Shown here one piece after another: positions 10,648-21,465 of a stretch of 64,000 nucleotides of DNA. Source of the stretch: Heracleum sosnowskyi (taxonomy: Eukaryota; Streptophyta; Magnoliopsida; Apiales; Apiaceae); contig CM061235.1 in NCBI GenBank assembly GCA_030848705.1, positions 138,825,228 through 138,889,227 on the forward strand, written 5' to 3'. The position numbers and the translations under genes are program-made. The stretch's first letter is position 1. Each line of letters opens with the position of its first letter. The notes beneath the pieces were generated by a model. It saw only the letters and a program-made list of their open reading frames with translations, made no database searches and was not told the origin of the DNA.

Positions 10648-12702
10648 CATAAATAGAGGACCTTCAGTTCCTTTGGGGTTCAAGATTCCTGAAGAAGTGT
10701 GGCAGAAAAAAGAGGTAAATCTTTCACACTTGCGAGTTTTTGGTTGTGTTTCTTATGTGCGTGTTAAAGATTCTGACAGAAATAAGCTTGATCCGAAAGA
10801 AAAGAAGTGTATCTTCATTGGTTATGGCTAAGATGATATGGGTTACCGTTTCTAGGATGAACTAACGAAGAAGGTCGTTAAAAGTATAGATGTTACTTTT
10901 AATGAAAATGTGGTGTACAAGGATAAGCTTTCAGTCGATTCTGAGTTTACAAAGGAACAACCTGAAAAAGAGAAAGTAGTGATTGAAGATATTACTGAAG
11001 AAGATTTTGCAGGAAATAGTGGGAGTTCTGGGAATGCTGATGAGACAGGTTCAGTTACTCCACAGGCTGAGGTAAGAAGATCTAACAGAACTGTGAGGCC
11101 GCCACAAAGATTTTCTCCTTCAGCATATTACATGTTATTGACCGAGGACGGAGAGCCTCAGTGTTATTCAGAGGCAGTTCAGGTGGATGATTCAGTTAAG
11201 TGGAAATCAACCATGGAAGAAGAGATGAATTCTCTTGAGAAGAATGAGACTTGGTCTTTAATAGAATTACCAGCAGGAAAGAAGGCTTTACAAAATAAGT
11301 GGGTGTTCAGGATCAAAGAAGAACCTGATGGAAGCAAAAGGTACAATGCAAGGTTAGTAGTCAAGGGATATCAACAGAAAAAAGGTATTGACTATACTGA
11401 TATATTTTCTCTGGTTGTTAAGATGACTAATGTTAGACTTGTGCTAAGCATTGTGGCTGTAGAGGAGTTACATCTAGAGCAACTAGATGTTAAGACTGCA
11501 TTCTTACATGGTGATCTTGAGGAAGACGTCTACATGGTTCAGCCAGAGGGATTTCAGGTAGCTGGGAAAGAAAACTTGGTTTGCAAGCTTATAAAAAGCT
11601 TGTATGGTTTGAAGCAAGCACCAAGACAATGGTACTTGAAGTTTGACAGTTTTATGATGAATAATGGGTACACGAGGAGTGCTATGGATCATTGTTGTTA
11701 CTTTAAGCAGTTTAATTCATCGTATATCATATTGTTGTTGTATGTTGATGACATGTTGATAGTCATATCAAACATGAAGGAAATTAACAAGCTAAAGAGA
11801 CAGATGTCTGAAGAGTTTGAGATAAAGGATATGGGTGCAGCAAAACAGATACTTGGTATGAGCATCATAAGGGATAGATCTGAAGGTACTTTGAAATTAT
11901 CTCAAGAGAAGTATATTGAGAAATTATTGCAGAAATTCAGTGTCCAAGATGTGAAGACCAGAAGTACACCGTTGGCAACTCACTTTAATCTCACGAAGAA
12001 ATAGTCACCTAAAACAAATGAAGGCAAGAAATATATGACTAAAGTTCCGTATGCATCTGCAGTTGACAGTTTGATGTATGTTATGGTGTGTACAAGGCCA
12101 GACATTGCTCATGTAGTGGGAGTTGTTAGCAGGTTCATGTCTAATCTAGGAAAAGAGCATTGAGAAGCAGTCAAGTGGTTGTTACGCTACTTGAAAGGCA
12201 CATCCAAGTTTGCATTATGTTTCAGCAAGAAAGATGTTATCTTGGAAGGATTCTCTGATGCAGATTTTGGTGGATGCTTGGATACAAGAAAAAGTACTAC
12301 GGATATATTTTCACTTTGGGTGGCACAACAGTTAGTTGGATGTCTCGACTTCAAAAGAGTGTTGCTATTTCAACCACAGAAGCAGAATATATGGCTATCT
12401 CTGAAGCTAGCAAGGAGATGATTTGGCTGAAGAATTTTCTTGAAGAGTTGGGCAAGAAACAGGCGGACAGTGCTTTGTATAGCGACAGTCAGAGTGCCAT
12501 TCATCTTGCGAATAATCCTGTGTTTCATGCTAGGACAAAGCATATTCATCTGAGATATCACTTTACAAGAGAGTTGATTAGCAATTGTACTTTGTCCTTG
12601 AAGAAAATCCTTGGTTCAAAGAATCCTGCAGATATGTTGACTAAAGTGGTTATCAATGAAAAGTTGAAGCTTTGCATAGCTTCAACTGGCCTTCAGAATT
12701 GA
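10648..12702 (+). pseudogene. Element A pol, 3' part: end of integrase, reverse transcriptase, RNase H
   Basis: The frame resumes at INRGPSVPLGFKIPEEVWQ. Two stops near 10,830-10,857 break the integrase C-terminus. The longest open part, 10,910-12,004, carries the reverse transcriptase: KWVFRIKEEPDG, LDVKTAFLHGDLEEDV, SLYGLKQAPRQW and the catalytic LYVDD box at about 11,738. A stop at 12,002 follows, then another near 12,161. A frameshift at about 12,270-12,300 moves RNase H (ISTTEAEYMAISEASKEMIW, SDSQSAIHLANNPVFHARTK) to another frame, which ends at 12,702. Motifs are well kept but the gene cannot make a full product. Confidence 0.85.
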
Positions 12703-12800
12703 TTGATGAGAAGGTGATGCACTAGTTTAAGTTATTGATCAAAGTATTGGGTGTTACTAGATTTACAAGAGTGAAGCGAAGATGTGGTCAGACTCCAAAT

Positions 12801-12807
12801 GGGAGAT
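12801..12807 (+). promoter_or_regulatory. Element A polypurine tract
   Basis: GGGAGAT directly precedes the 3' LTR start TGTTGGG, as in Copia elements generally. Confidence 0.7.
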
Positions 12808-13137
12808 TGTTGGGTTTGTGGAGTCTAACAGGTTTCAGAATTGGTTTCTGATTTGAGTTAGAATTTCCAGATCTGAATTCTAATTAGAGTTAGTAATTTC
12901 AAAATTTGAGAATTAGACTCTGATTAGTTTAGGCCCAGTTTCTTCTCTTATAAATAGTCTCATGTAATTGTAAAACACTAACACAACATAACACAATAGA
13001 ACACAATTTAATGTGAGAGATCAATACAAAATTAGTGCGGGAGTAGGAATTTCCGAACCACGTAAATCTTTGTCTTGTGTGATTGTTGTTTATTTTCTTG
13101 TTCTTGTTTATTTGCTTTCGTTGTTGTATATTCAACA
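12808..13137 (+). repeat. Element A 3' LTR
   Basis: 330 bp with TG...CA ends (TGTTGGG to TTCAACA). A TATA-like CTTATAAATAG near 12,947 suits the LTR promoter. The last 111 bp match the partial 5' LTR at 1-128. Confidence 0.9.
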
Positions 13138-13144
13138 AAAAATG

Positions 13145-14203
13145 TGTTGGGATTTATGGGTGATAGCATTGAAATAACTTAACTTTGATTGTACTTAATT
13201 TTTCAAATTAAGTAGAACATACTGTCATAGCCAAAGTATGTTCTTGTAATCAGTATGTAATGTTATTCTAGTTGTATTGTTTGAAAGAAGTTCACTTATG
13301 TGTTCAAGCCTCAAAGAATGCTTTTTGGATGACAACATGAATAAAGGTTACTATCCTAAAGCTGTGACAGTAAGATTACAAGAAGACAGAATGTTGCAAG
13401 TCACGACAGCATATTCACTCTGACAGCAACATTGGCGGAAGACTACGCGACAGCAACTATTGCCCTCGACAGCAAGTTTGGGATCCTCGACAGCACTCTA
13501 TGCGGGGAACTCATACTGTCACCAAAAGATCATTCCTGTGACAGCAAGCTTTGCGGCAAAAGTAACTGTCTCAATAAAGATCCTTATGCTAGGTATCTTT
13601 CTCAGTCAAATCCCGTGACAGTTTAAATGTTCAAGAAACAGGCGTGATGCAGTATCCCTAAGCTGCACCAAGTCTGCAAGACTACGACAGAAGCTTCAAG
13701 CACTGCAAAACAAAAGCGAATCAATTCAAGAGCAAGGTCAAGTCTTTATCTGCTGAATTGGTTTAGCTGGAAATGGAATGAATCTAGGTTGCTTTCTTTG
13801 TAATGTATATCTGACATGTTAGCAATTTAGGAAAGTCACATGGGTAAGACAATCTGTAAGAAGCTGCCACTTGACAGTGACAGCAGCTTCACAAACCCGT
13901 GACTGATAGTGATAGGGTTAGTCTTATACCTACTATCAATTCATTCTAGAATTGTAACGAAGACAAGAAAGTGTCTTTAAAGAAAACCCGAAGCTCGAGA
14001 ATTCTTTCTTGAGGTTGTAGCAACACTTTGCAAAATAAATAAAACATTTATTTTGTGAATCTTGTTCTTACTGAATACTGTTCGTGATTGCATATATTGC
14101 TGATAACGTTTAATCTTGATTTTAGTTGTTGAAATTTAGATTGAATTTTATCAGTATTGCATTCATCCCCCCCCCCCCCTTCTGCAATACACAAGGACTA
14201 ACA
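13145..14203 (+). repeat. Element C 5' LTR
   Basis: 1,059 bp starting TGTTGGGATTTATGGG and ending GGACTAACA. It contains about 15 CTGTC/GACAG cores between 13,214 and 13,885, and a run of about 14 C near 14,167. The 64-codon frame at 13,432-13,626 is a by-product of the repeat motif; it has no ATG start. Confidence 0.95.
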
Positions 14204-14205
14204 AC

Positions 14206-14217
14206 TGGTATCAGAGC
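14206..14217 (+). promoter_or_regulatory. Element C primer-binding site (initiator Met-tRNA)
   Basis: TGGTATCAGAGC lies two bases after the 5' LTR, an exact match to the usual plant Copia primer-binding site. Confidence 0.9.
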
Positions 14218-14254
14218 TTTCAGATTAACATACATATCTGAGATCCCGAAGAAA

Positions 14255-16840
14255 ATGCAGAAATCAAACAGTATCAAGATCCCAGCATTTGATAAAGAGA
14301 ACTACAGCATTTGGAAAAGAAAAATCTTGTTGTTTATCAAAGCTGCAAATCCACTATACCCAGGTATACTCGAGAATGGTCCTTTCATACCAAGAAAGGA
14401 AATTGAAGCCACAACAGTGAATGGTGAGATTGTTCCTGCACATTGGGTTCCCAAAGATCCCTCAGAAATCTTGGAACCTGAAAAGGAGAAAATGGTGCTA
14501 GATGATCATTTGCAACTTATCTTGCTCGATTCTCTCACGCTGGATAAAGCCATGTGTGGAAGTGTGATAAGCTGCACATCAGCCAAGGAGATGTGGATCA
14601 GGTTAGCCTTACTCTGTGAAGGAAGTGAAGAGGTTAAGGGCAACCAAAGGCAAATTCTAATATCTCAATATGAGGCATTCATGGCCAAGCCTGGTGAAGA
14701 CTTAACCTCCATGTTTGAAAGGTTCAGTAATCTCTTAACTGAATTACAGATACATGGCAAGTACTATGACAGAAAAGAATTAAATGTCAAGTTCCTACTC
14801 ACACTGCCTGATCACCTTGAACACAAGACAACAGCCATACGAGAAGGAAGAGATCTCAACAATATAACCTTTGAGACACTTTATGGTATTCTGAAATCTT
14901 ATGAACTCGAACTCTTTCAAAAGAGAGCCATACAAAGTGGAACAAGGAACAAGATGGCTAATATGTCAAGTGCCCTAGTAGCACATGTGCCAAGGATCAC
15001 ACAGCCAAGTGAAGTACTACAGATCACACCATCAACCCCAACACAGACCTTGAAGATAGAAGAGGTGGTTGAAGATGATGAGAAAGTGGTACTACAGCTC
15101 AAAGATGTGGAAGATGAAGACTTCTACACAATGGAGGAACTGGAAAGCATGGACAACCCTAATATGGCTTACATGGCCAAAAAGTTCAAGAACTTTAGGT
15201 TCAAGAAGGATAGGTCATACAAGCCTCAAGGCCAAGCATCCAAGTTCAGCAAAGGAAGCTCATCAAAGGCTGCTGTGGGAAGTTCAACCAAAGGAGGATA
15301 CAAAACTGGATTTGTGGATAGATCAAAGTTCAAATGTTACAACTGTGGAGAACCTGGTCATTTTGCTACTGAATGCAAAAGACCCAAACAGGTTCAAAGA
15401 TATGAGAAAGGAACTGGTGGATACTCCAAGAAAAATCAAGGTAGAGCCTCTGTGGCTGAAGGAAAGTGTTGGGATGATTCTGATGATGAAGAAGAGGAAG
15501 AATATGTCAACCTAGCTCTCATGGCTAGCACTGATGAGGTAGCATCAACACCTTCAAGTCAGGTACCTTCACTTGTCTTACTTGATATGTCTACTGATGA
15601 GTATAAGAAAACCATTAAAGACTTAAGTGCTGAAATGTTCAATGTCTATACTAGCTTGTCTGCTGCTAATGAGGAAATCTCTAGACTAAGTAAGCTAAAT
15701 GAAACACTTCAGTCTGAAAATGATTCTCTTGTTCTCAAAACCAGTTCACTAGGCTCTTTAGCTTAAGAGAATGCTAAACTTAAAAATGAATTAAAATGTG
15801 CTAAGGAGGTTGAGGAATTCCTGAGGAATGAGATTGCTGAAAATGAATTTAAGATTAAGGCCTATAGAAACTCATCAAAGATAGTTCAGGATTACAATGA
15901 TAAGCATACAGAAAATCAGTCTGTTGGTATAGGTTTTTCTTATGGTAGAAGACCTGGAAAGGAAACTGTGATTCAAGATTGTCCTGGAAATGCTGCTGTC
16001 AAACCCACCATTCTCAAGAAAGTTAAAACTCCTATTTTCAAAGCTGCTGAAATTGAGTTTGATGAAGAAGCCATGCTCATCAAACAAGAAATTCTTGATG
16101 AGGATGAAGGTGTTGACAGCACATTCAAGGATGGAAAGGATACTGTCACAATCCCCAAGACAGTAAACTTACCAAGCAATCAGACAGTAAGTTCAAAAGA
16201 TGATGTCACAGTTGGCAAGACAGAATCTTTCAAAGATACTGTCAAGAATGGTTCCAAGACAGCAACTTTCAAACCTTCTGTCAAGACAGTAGGAATAAAA
16301 GATACTGTCAAGGAAAGTTCGACAGCAACTTCTGAACATACTGTCAATCCAGTAACTCCCAAGTCTAAAAACAGAAATGGTAAGGTAGGTGTCAATAAAG
16401 GAAATGGATACACTAATGTTGGAGGTGCTTCTAGGAAACTGTGCAAGAACTGTGGATCTACTCATCACTTAACACATGTTTGTAAGAAACCAATTGAGGA
16501 TAAGATCAATGCTACTGAACTCAATGGTAACTTACACAGAACCCCCCTTATGCATAGAACTATGAGTGTCTGTAATAACATTGATTGTATGCCATGCAAA
16601 ATCACTGCCATGAGTATATGCTTTAACTTACCTGTTCTCTCTACTGAAAAATGCTCATACCTAAACACTGTTGAGACTTCTGAGCCTGCTGGCAACAGCA
16701 AAAAGGCTTCATCCACTAAGAAAAGGACCAAGTCCAATTCTAAACCTAAGTGGGTGAAAAGAGAAGTCAAACAGGAAGTCTTTGATAATGCTTGTGATGT
16801 TGTGACTGAAAGAAACTCAGGAAACACTGAAACTGCATGA
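14255..16840 (+). pseudogene. Element C gag (capsid, CCHC knuckle, long acidic tail) with in-frame stops
   Basis: The ATG at 14,255 (MQKSNSIKIPAFDKENYS) is the first after the primer-binding site and starts a typical SIRE-type gag. A zinc knuckle CYNCGEPGHFATEC is near 15,338. The frame is open to TAA at 15,764, then continues in the same frame to TGA at 16,838 and TAG at 16,871, after which pol follows in the same frame again. The tail 16,100-16,360 is rich in DTV/KTV repeats created by the CTGTCA motif. A second cysteine-histidine cluster, CKNCGSTHHLTHVC, is near 16,444. The coiled-coil-like stretch 15,600-15,850 lies across the first stop. Whether any stop is read through cannot be told from sequence. 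Confidence 0.85.
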
Positions 16841-16885
16841 CCCAACAAAGATTGGGTACCATATGCAACTTAGAAACATTCTGTT

Positions 16886-19800
16886 TTGCAGGGTAAGAAG
16901 AAAAATCAGGTCATGTGGATTATTGACAGTGGTTGTTCAAGACACATGACAGGTGATAAAGCCCTGCTATCACATTATGTAGAGAAAGCTGGCCCAATCA
17001 TAACCTTTGGAGACAACAGCAAGGGTTACACAGTGGGATATGGCTGTCTGGAAATTGGAAATGTTGTCATTGAAGATATTGCTCTTGTGGATGGATTGAA
17101 GCACAACCTACTCAGTGTCAGCCAATTCAGTGACAGAGGATTTAAGGTTGACTTTGACATGATGGTGTGCAACATCTATCACAAGAAGGATGGAAGCCTC
17201 TCTCTAAAAGGGGTCAGAAAAGGAAGCCTGTTTGTTGCTGATCTAAGCTCAACAAAGAAGGATAAAGTTTACTGTTTTTACAGCAAAGCTACTGTTGGTG
17301 ACAGTATGCTTTGGCACAGGAAGCTCTCACATCTCAACTTCAAAACAATGAACATTCTAATGAAGAAAGAGTTAGTGAGAGGTTTGCCCCAACAGGAATT
17401 CTGTCAAGAAGGATTGTGTGAAGATTGTCAAATGGGCAAACTGAGAAGAGCTGTGCACAAGTCCAAGCAAGTAAACACCAACACAGAAGCACTCAAGTTA
17501 ATTCACATGGATCTCTTTGGACCAGTCAATGTACCATCTATGGCCAGAAAGAGATATGCCTTAGTAATGGTGGATGATTACTCAAGGTACACTTGGGTGA
17601 AACTTCTTGAATCCAAAGATGAAGCTGCTCAAGTGATTATTGATCAAGTCAGAGTTCTTGATAGAACCCCAAACTCAAAAGTTCAAATCTTGAGGAGTGA
17701 CAATGGTACAGAATTCAGAAATGCCACACTTGGAAATTTCTGCAAAGATGAAGGAATTGTACAACAATTCTCTGCTGCAAGAACTCCACAGCAGAATGGA
17801 GTTGTAGAAAGAAAGAACAGGACTCTCATTGAAGCAGCTAGAACTATGTTGCATGATGCTAAGCTGCCAACATATTTCTGGGCTGAAGCTATCAACACAG
17901 CCTGTTATACTCAGAACAGAACCATGATCAACAAAACTCATGCAAGCACACCTTACTGTCTGCTAACTGGAAAGAAACCTACTGTCAAATATTTTCATGT
18001 GTTTGGAAGCAAATGCTTTATGATGAAGGACAATCATGAGAAGAAAGGAAAATTTGACACCAAGGCTTTTGAAGGACTATTCATGGGTTACAGCACAGAA
18101 AGGACTGCCTACAGAGTTTATGTTATGGAACACAGGATTATTGAAGAAAGTGTTAATGTCACATTTGATGAAACCAAGTTTCCAGGACTGCATGAAGAAG
18201 GAAAGATGCAGACATTCAGATTTGAGAATCAAGGATACCTGGAAGCTGAGGAGATTGTGGATGAAGAACCTAGCTTCACTCAAGTTGTTGAAGTTGATAA
18301 AGATACTGTCAATGCCACTACTGTCAACCAAACTCCAGCTCAGTCACAGACCATATCCTCTAACATTCATGACAGTGATGACTCTGGAGACAATGAAGAA
18401 CATGGTGGAGACAATGGAATTGATGAGCATTCAACTCAACAAGCTGAAGCAAATGTTCCTGTTCAATCAAGTAGCTTGCCCAGAATCACCAGGTGGAACA
18501 AGGATCACACAAATGACCTTATCATTGGTGATCCTAATTCTGGAGTGAGGACAAGGAACAAAGTCTCTGCTGACAGCATGTTTTCATGCTTCCTGTCACA
18601 AATGGAACCCAAGACAATTGATGAAGCATTGTTGGATTATGACTGGGTGATAGCCATGCAAGAAGAGCTAAATCAGTTTGAAAGAAACAATGTATGGAAA
18701 TTGGTTCCAAGACCTAAGGGAAAGTCAGTTATTGAGACCAAGTGGGTTTTCAGAAACAAACTTGATGAAAATGGATTGGTGACAAGGAACAAAGCAAGGC
18801 TAGTGGCTAAAGGTTACTGTCAACAGGAGGGAATAGATTATGATGAGACATTTGCTCCTGTTGCAAGACTTGAAGCTATAAGAATCTTTCTAGCTTATGC
18901 TGCACACTGCAATTTCAAAGTATTTCAGATGGATGTCAAAAGTGCCTTTCTAAATGGAGAGCTGGAAAAAGAAGTGTATGTGGAACAGCCACCAGGGTTT
19001 GAGGATGCTGAAATGCATAATTTTGTGTACAAACTCTTCAAAGCTTTGTATGGACTAAAGCAAGCACCCAGGGCATGGTATGACACACTTTCCACCTTTC
19101 TTCTGGAAAACCAGTTTACCAGAGGAGTGGTGGACAAGACACTTTTCTACAAACATCATGGCAAGGACATCATTCTGGTACAAATCTATGTGGATGACAT
19201 CATTTTTGGTTCTACAAATGAGAAGCTGTGTGAGAAGTTTTCCCATCTCATGAGCAACAAATATGAGATGAGCATGATGGGAGAACTGTCATTCTTTCTG
19301 GGGTTACAAATTCTTCAACAAACTGATGGAATCTTCATAAGTCAAGCTAAGTATATCAAGGAACTTCTCAAAAAGTTCAACTTGGAAGATTCATCTCCTG
19401 CAAAGACACCAATGTCCACAGCAACTAGTCTGGATCTTGATCCTAAAGGAAAGAAAGTTGACTCAAGCACCTATAGAGGCATGGTAGGATCCCTCCTATA
19501 CCTAACTGCTAGCAGACCTGACATCATGTTTGCTACATGTCTCTGTGCAAGGTTTCAAAGTGATCCAAAGGAGTCACACTTGGTAGCCATCAAGAGAATA
19601 TTTAGATACTTAAAAGGCACTCCTAACCTAGGCCTTTGGTATCCTAAGAATACTGGATTTGATCTAATTGGTTACTCAGACTCAGACTATGCTGGATGCA
19701 AGATTGACAGAAAGAGTACTACTGGTAGCTGTCAATTTCTTGGTGGAAGATTGGTCTCATGGTTTAGCAAGAAGCAGCATTCAGTTTCTACCTCAACTGC

Positions 19801-20134
19801 AGAAGCTGAGTACATTGCTGCAGGCAGTTGCTGTGCACAAATTATATGGATGAAAAGTCAACTTCTAGATTATGGTCTAGTGTTAAGAGAAATTCCTATT
19901 TACTGTGACAACACTAGTGCCATAGCCATCTCAGACAATCCAGTTCAACACTCTAGGACAAAGCACATTGATATAAGACATCACTTTATCAGAGAGCATG
20001 TTGAACAAGGAACTGTGAAGCTGATTTATGTCCCAACTGACAAGCAACTTGCTGACATCTTCACTAAGCCATTGGATGAAGCAACCTTCAACAGGTTGGT
20101 AAGTGAATTGGGAATGTTGAATCTGGTATGTTAA
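16886..20134 (+). CDS. Element C pol: protease, integrase, reverse transcriptase, RNase H (1,082 codons open)
   Basis: The frame has no break. In order: protease DSGCSRHMTGD (about residue 14), pre-integrase box LWHRKLSHLN and CEDCQMGK, and integrase with its three acidic residues (HMDLFGPV about 204, SDNGTEF about 271, NGVVERKNR about 305). The reverse transcriptase follows (KWVFRNKL about 619, QMDVKSAFLNGELEKEV, IYVDDIIFG about 768). RNase H has YSDSDYAGC about 930, STAEAEYIAAG, YCDNTSAIAISDNP and SRTKHIDIRHHF. Length and motifs match a complete Copia pol. There is no own ATG at the domain edge: it would be made as a fusion with gag, which the three upstream stops prevent unless they are read through. 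Confidence 0.9.
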   Translation: MQGKKKNQVMWIIDSGCSRHMTGDKALLSHYVEKAGPIITFGDNSKGYTVGYGCLEIGNVVIEDIALVDGLKHNLLSVSQFSDRGFKVDFDMMVCNIYHKKDGSLSLKGVRKGSLFVADLSSTKKDKVYCFYSKATVGDSMLWHRKLSHLNFKTMNILMKKELVRGLPQQEFCQEGLCEDCQMGKLRRAVHKSKQVNTNTEALKLIHMDLFGPVNVPSMARKRYALVMVDDYSRYTWVKLLESKDEAAQVIIDQVRVLDRTPNSKVQILRSDNGTEFRNATLGNFCKDEGIVQQFSAARTPQQNGVVERKNRTLIEAARTMLHDAKLPTYFWAEAINTACYTQNRTMINKTHASTPYCLLTGKKPTVKYFHVFGSKCFMMKDNHEKKGKFDTKAFEGLFMGYSTERTAYRVYVMEHRIIEESVNVTFDETKFPGLHEEGKMQTFRFENQGYLEAEEIVDEEPSFTQVVEVDKDTVNATTVNQTPAQSQTISSNIHDSDDSGDNEEHGGDNGIDEHSTQQAEANVPVQSSSLPRITRWNKDHTNDLIIGDPNSGVRTRNKVSADSMFSCFLSQMEPKTIDEALLDYDWVIAMQEELNQFERNNVWKLVPRPKGKSVIETKWVFRNKLDENGLVTRNKARLVAKGYCQQEGIDYDETFAPVARLEAIRIFLAYAAHCNFKVFQMDVKSAFLNGELEKEVYVEQPPGFEDAEMHNFVYKLFKALYGLKQAPRAWYDTLSTFLLENQFTRGVVDKTLFYKHHGKDIILVQIYVDDIIFGSTNEKLCEKFSHLMSNKYEMSMMGELSFFLGLQILQQTDGIFISQAKYIKELLKKFNLEDSSPAKTPMSTATSLDLDPKGKKVDSSTYRGMVGSLLYLTASRPDIMFATCLCARFQSDPKESHLVAIKRIFRYLKGTPNLGLWYPKNTGFDLIGYSDSDYAGCKIDRKSTTGSCQFLGGRLVSWFSKKQHSVSTSTAEAEYIAAGSCCAQIIWMKSQLLDYGLVLREIPIYCDNTSAIAISDNPVQHSRTKHIDIRHHFIREHVEQGTVKLIYVPTDKQLADIFTKPLDEATFNRLVSELGMLNLVC

Positions 20135-20487
20135 TTTACTAAGGTTTCTAAATTTTCAATTCTTATTGAAGCTCATGACAGCAACTTCAAACCTGCTGTC
20201 AAGAGAAGTTACTGTCTACTTGGTTTATGTCTGTTATGTGACAGCATGTGTTGATTTGACTTTTCATGTCAGTATTTTGTGCCAGTCTCATACTTTTAAA
20301 CCGTGTATGACTTTAATGTGGTTATCCGTTAAGTTTGAGAGTTAAAAATCTGTTCCATTGGACTTTCACACTCTTTTGCATTAATCTGTAGGATTAAAGG
20401 AGGACACGACCATTAATTACTTTTGTGGTAGTTGTATGGGTACTCTAACTGTTGACCATTAGACTTTGATCCTTAGACGGTTTTGCC

Positions 20488-20496
20488 TATAAATTA
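20488..20496 (+). promoter_or_regulatory. Possible internal TATA box ahead of the small post-pol ORF
   Basis: TATAAATTA lies 42 bases upstream of the ATG at 20,539, in a non-coding spacer after pol. The spacing would suit a separate transcript start near 20,520. This is inference only; AT-rich DNA gives such matches by chance. Confidence 0.3.
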
Positions 20497-20538
20497 ACCT
20501 TAGGTTTCACCAGTCTGCTCTCAGTTTTAAAGTAAATA

Positions 20539-20799
20539 ATGGAAAACAAAGTAGGAATCGAAGTTGGTCTAAAGAAGTGTGATGGTGAACCCGACAATGA
20601 AGAGATCAATGAGCTCTTTGAAATGTTGTTGGACGCCATGGATGAGATAGACGAGGAAAAGGAGGCCAAGGCTAAGGAAGAGGAGGCCAAGGCTATGGAA
20701 GAAGAGAAGGAGCTTCAGGCACTTCTTGAAAAAGAAGGCCGCTCTGAAGAAGAGATTAAGGAAGAAGTCTTAGAACTAGTTGATAAAATCATAGAATGA
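20539..20799 (+). CDS. Element C small post-pol ORF, acidic, helical (86 aa, unknown function)
   Basis: The ATG start gives a protein dominated by glutamate, lysine, alanine and leucine (ELFEMLLDAMDEIDEEKEAK, then EEEAKAMEEEKELQALLEKE), so a charged single helix or coiled coil is expected. It has no signal peptide, membrane segment or known motif that I recognise. It lies between pol and the large post-pol ORF on the same strand. Low-complexity composition means it could be a chance frame, but the spacer around it has a TATA-like box upstream and the frame closes cleanly. Function is not known. Confidence 0.45.
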   Translation: MENKVGIEVGLKKCDGEPDNEEINELFEMLLDAMDEIDEEKEAKAKEEEAKAMEEEKELQALLEKEGRSEEEIKEEVLELVDKIIE

Positions 20800-20984
20800 T
20801 GTACTCAATGTTCAATATTAATGATTTTATTAACAATAATAAAAGTTCCTGTTTATGTGGTTACTGAGTTTATGACTTGTCTGTGTAACTTGCTTAATAT
20901 CTGTGTTTGAAAGATTACATTGCTAAATTCATATTCTGTTAATTTTAGGTTAAGTATATGAGCAACGCATTCTAATTAGTTCCT

Positions 20985-21275
20985 GACAGAAACAATTTCC
21001 CATTTAAATTACTGTCACAAAGAAGGATACTGTCCCGTGTCTCTTGACAGCAACCTTCTTGACAGCAGGGAAAGACTTTCTGTCACGACCTTTAAAGGAT
21101 ACTGTCACTCAAATGCTTAACGGTGACAGCATGTTTTTGCGCAATAGTTGCTGTCGCGCAAAACCTACTGTCACCACCACTTATTACTGACAGATTATTT
21201 CTAGCGCACAGGTTACTGTCAACAATAGTGGACCGTTGTAATTGGATATTCACCCCACGATTGACAGTGAATAAC
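20985..21275. repeat. Dense CTGTCA/TGACAG motif array in the element C spacer
   Basis: About 13 CTGTC or GACAG cores occur in 290 bp, where fewer than one is expected by chance. They occur in both orientations, and some form inverted pairs such as CTGTCAC ... GTGACAG at 21,103-21,129. The array ends about 190 bp before the start of the 1,682-codon ORF, with a CACGTG box at 21,288 between them. Confidence 0.8.
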
Positions 21276-21465
21276 GGGCAGTAACTCACGTGTTAAGAGA
21301 GTGGGTTAAGGCACGTCCTTTAACTCCACTTTTTGAGCAAACGTTTGAGATACCCATATTTATTCTCCAGTTACTCAGACATATCACTCTCACAAAACTC
21401 AAGGCAAAATACTTTTCTTCAAGCAAAAAGCTACTTTCTCACTTTCTTCTTTTCTTGAAATCTCA

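Larger units (their letters stand above)
1..13137 (+). mobile_element. Element A: Ty1/copia retrotransposon, Tnt1/Tork-like, left-truncated by the window and interrupted
   Basis: The domain order gag, protease, integrase, reverse transcriptase, RNase H is that of Copia. The order is broken at 1,957 by element B and resumes at 10,648. The last 128 bp of the 5' LTR are at the window start, and a full 330-bp 3' LTR ends at 13,137. The LTR ends ...CA, followed by a primer-binding site resembling initiator Met-tRNA. The protein style (LWHQRLGHMSEKGM, ISTTEAEYMAISEASKEMIW) is that of the Tnt1/Tork lineage, from my knowledge of the family. Frameshifts, several stops and a changed catalytic residue make it dead. 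After the 3' LTR comes a run of A, so its TSD could be AAAAA; the left copy is outside the window. Confidence 0.9.

Noticed and set aside
13432..13626. A 64-codon frame in both LTRs of element C (also 26,891-27,085)
   Set aside because: It starts at a non-ATG codon and is a by-product of the repeated GACAGCAA motif inside an LTR; identical copies are expected because the LTRs are duplicates.
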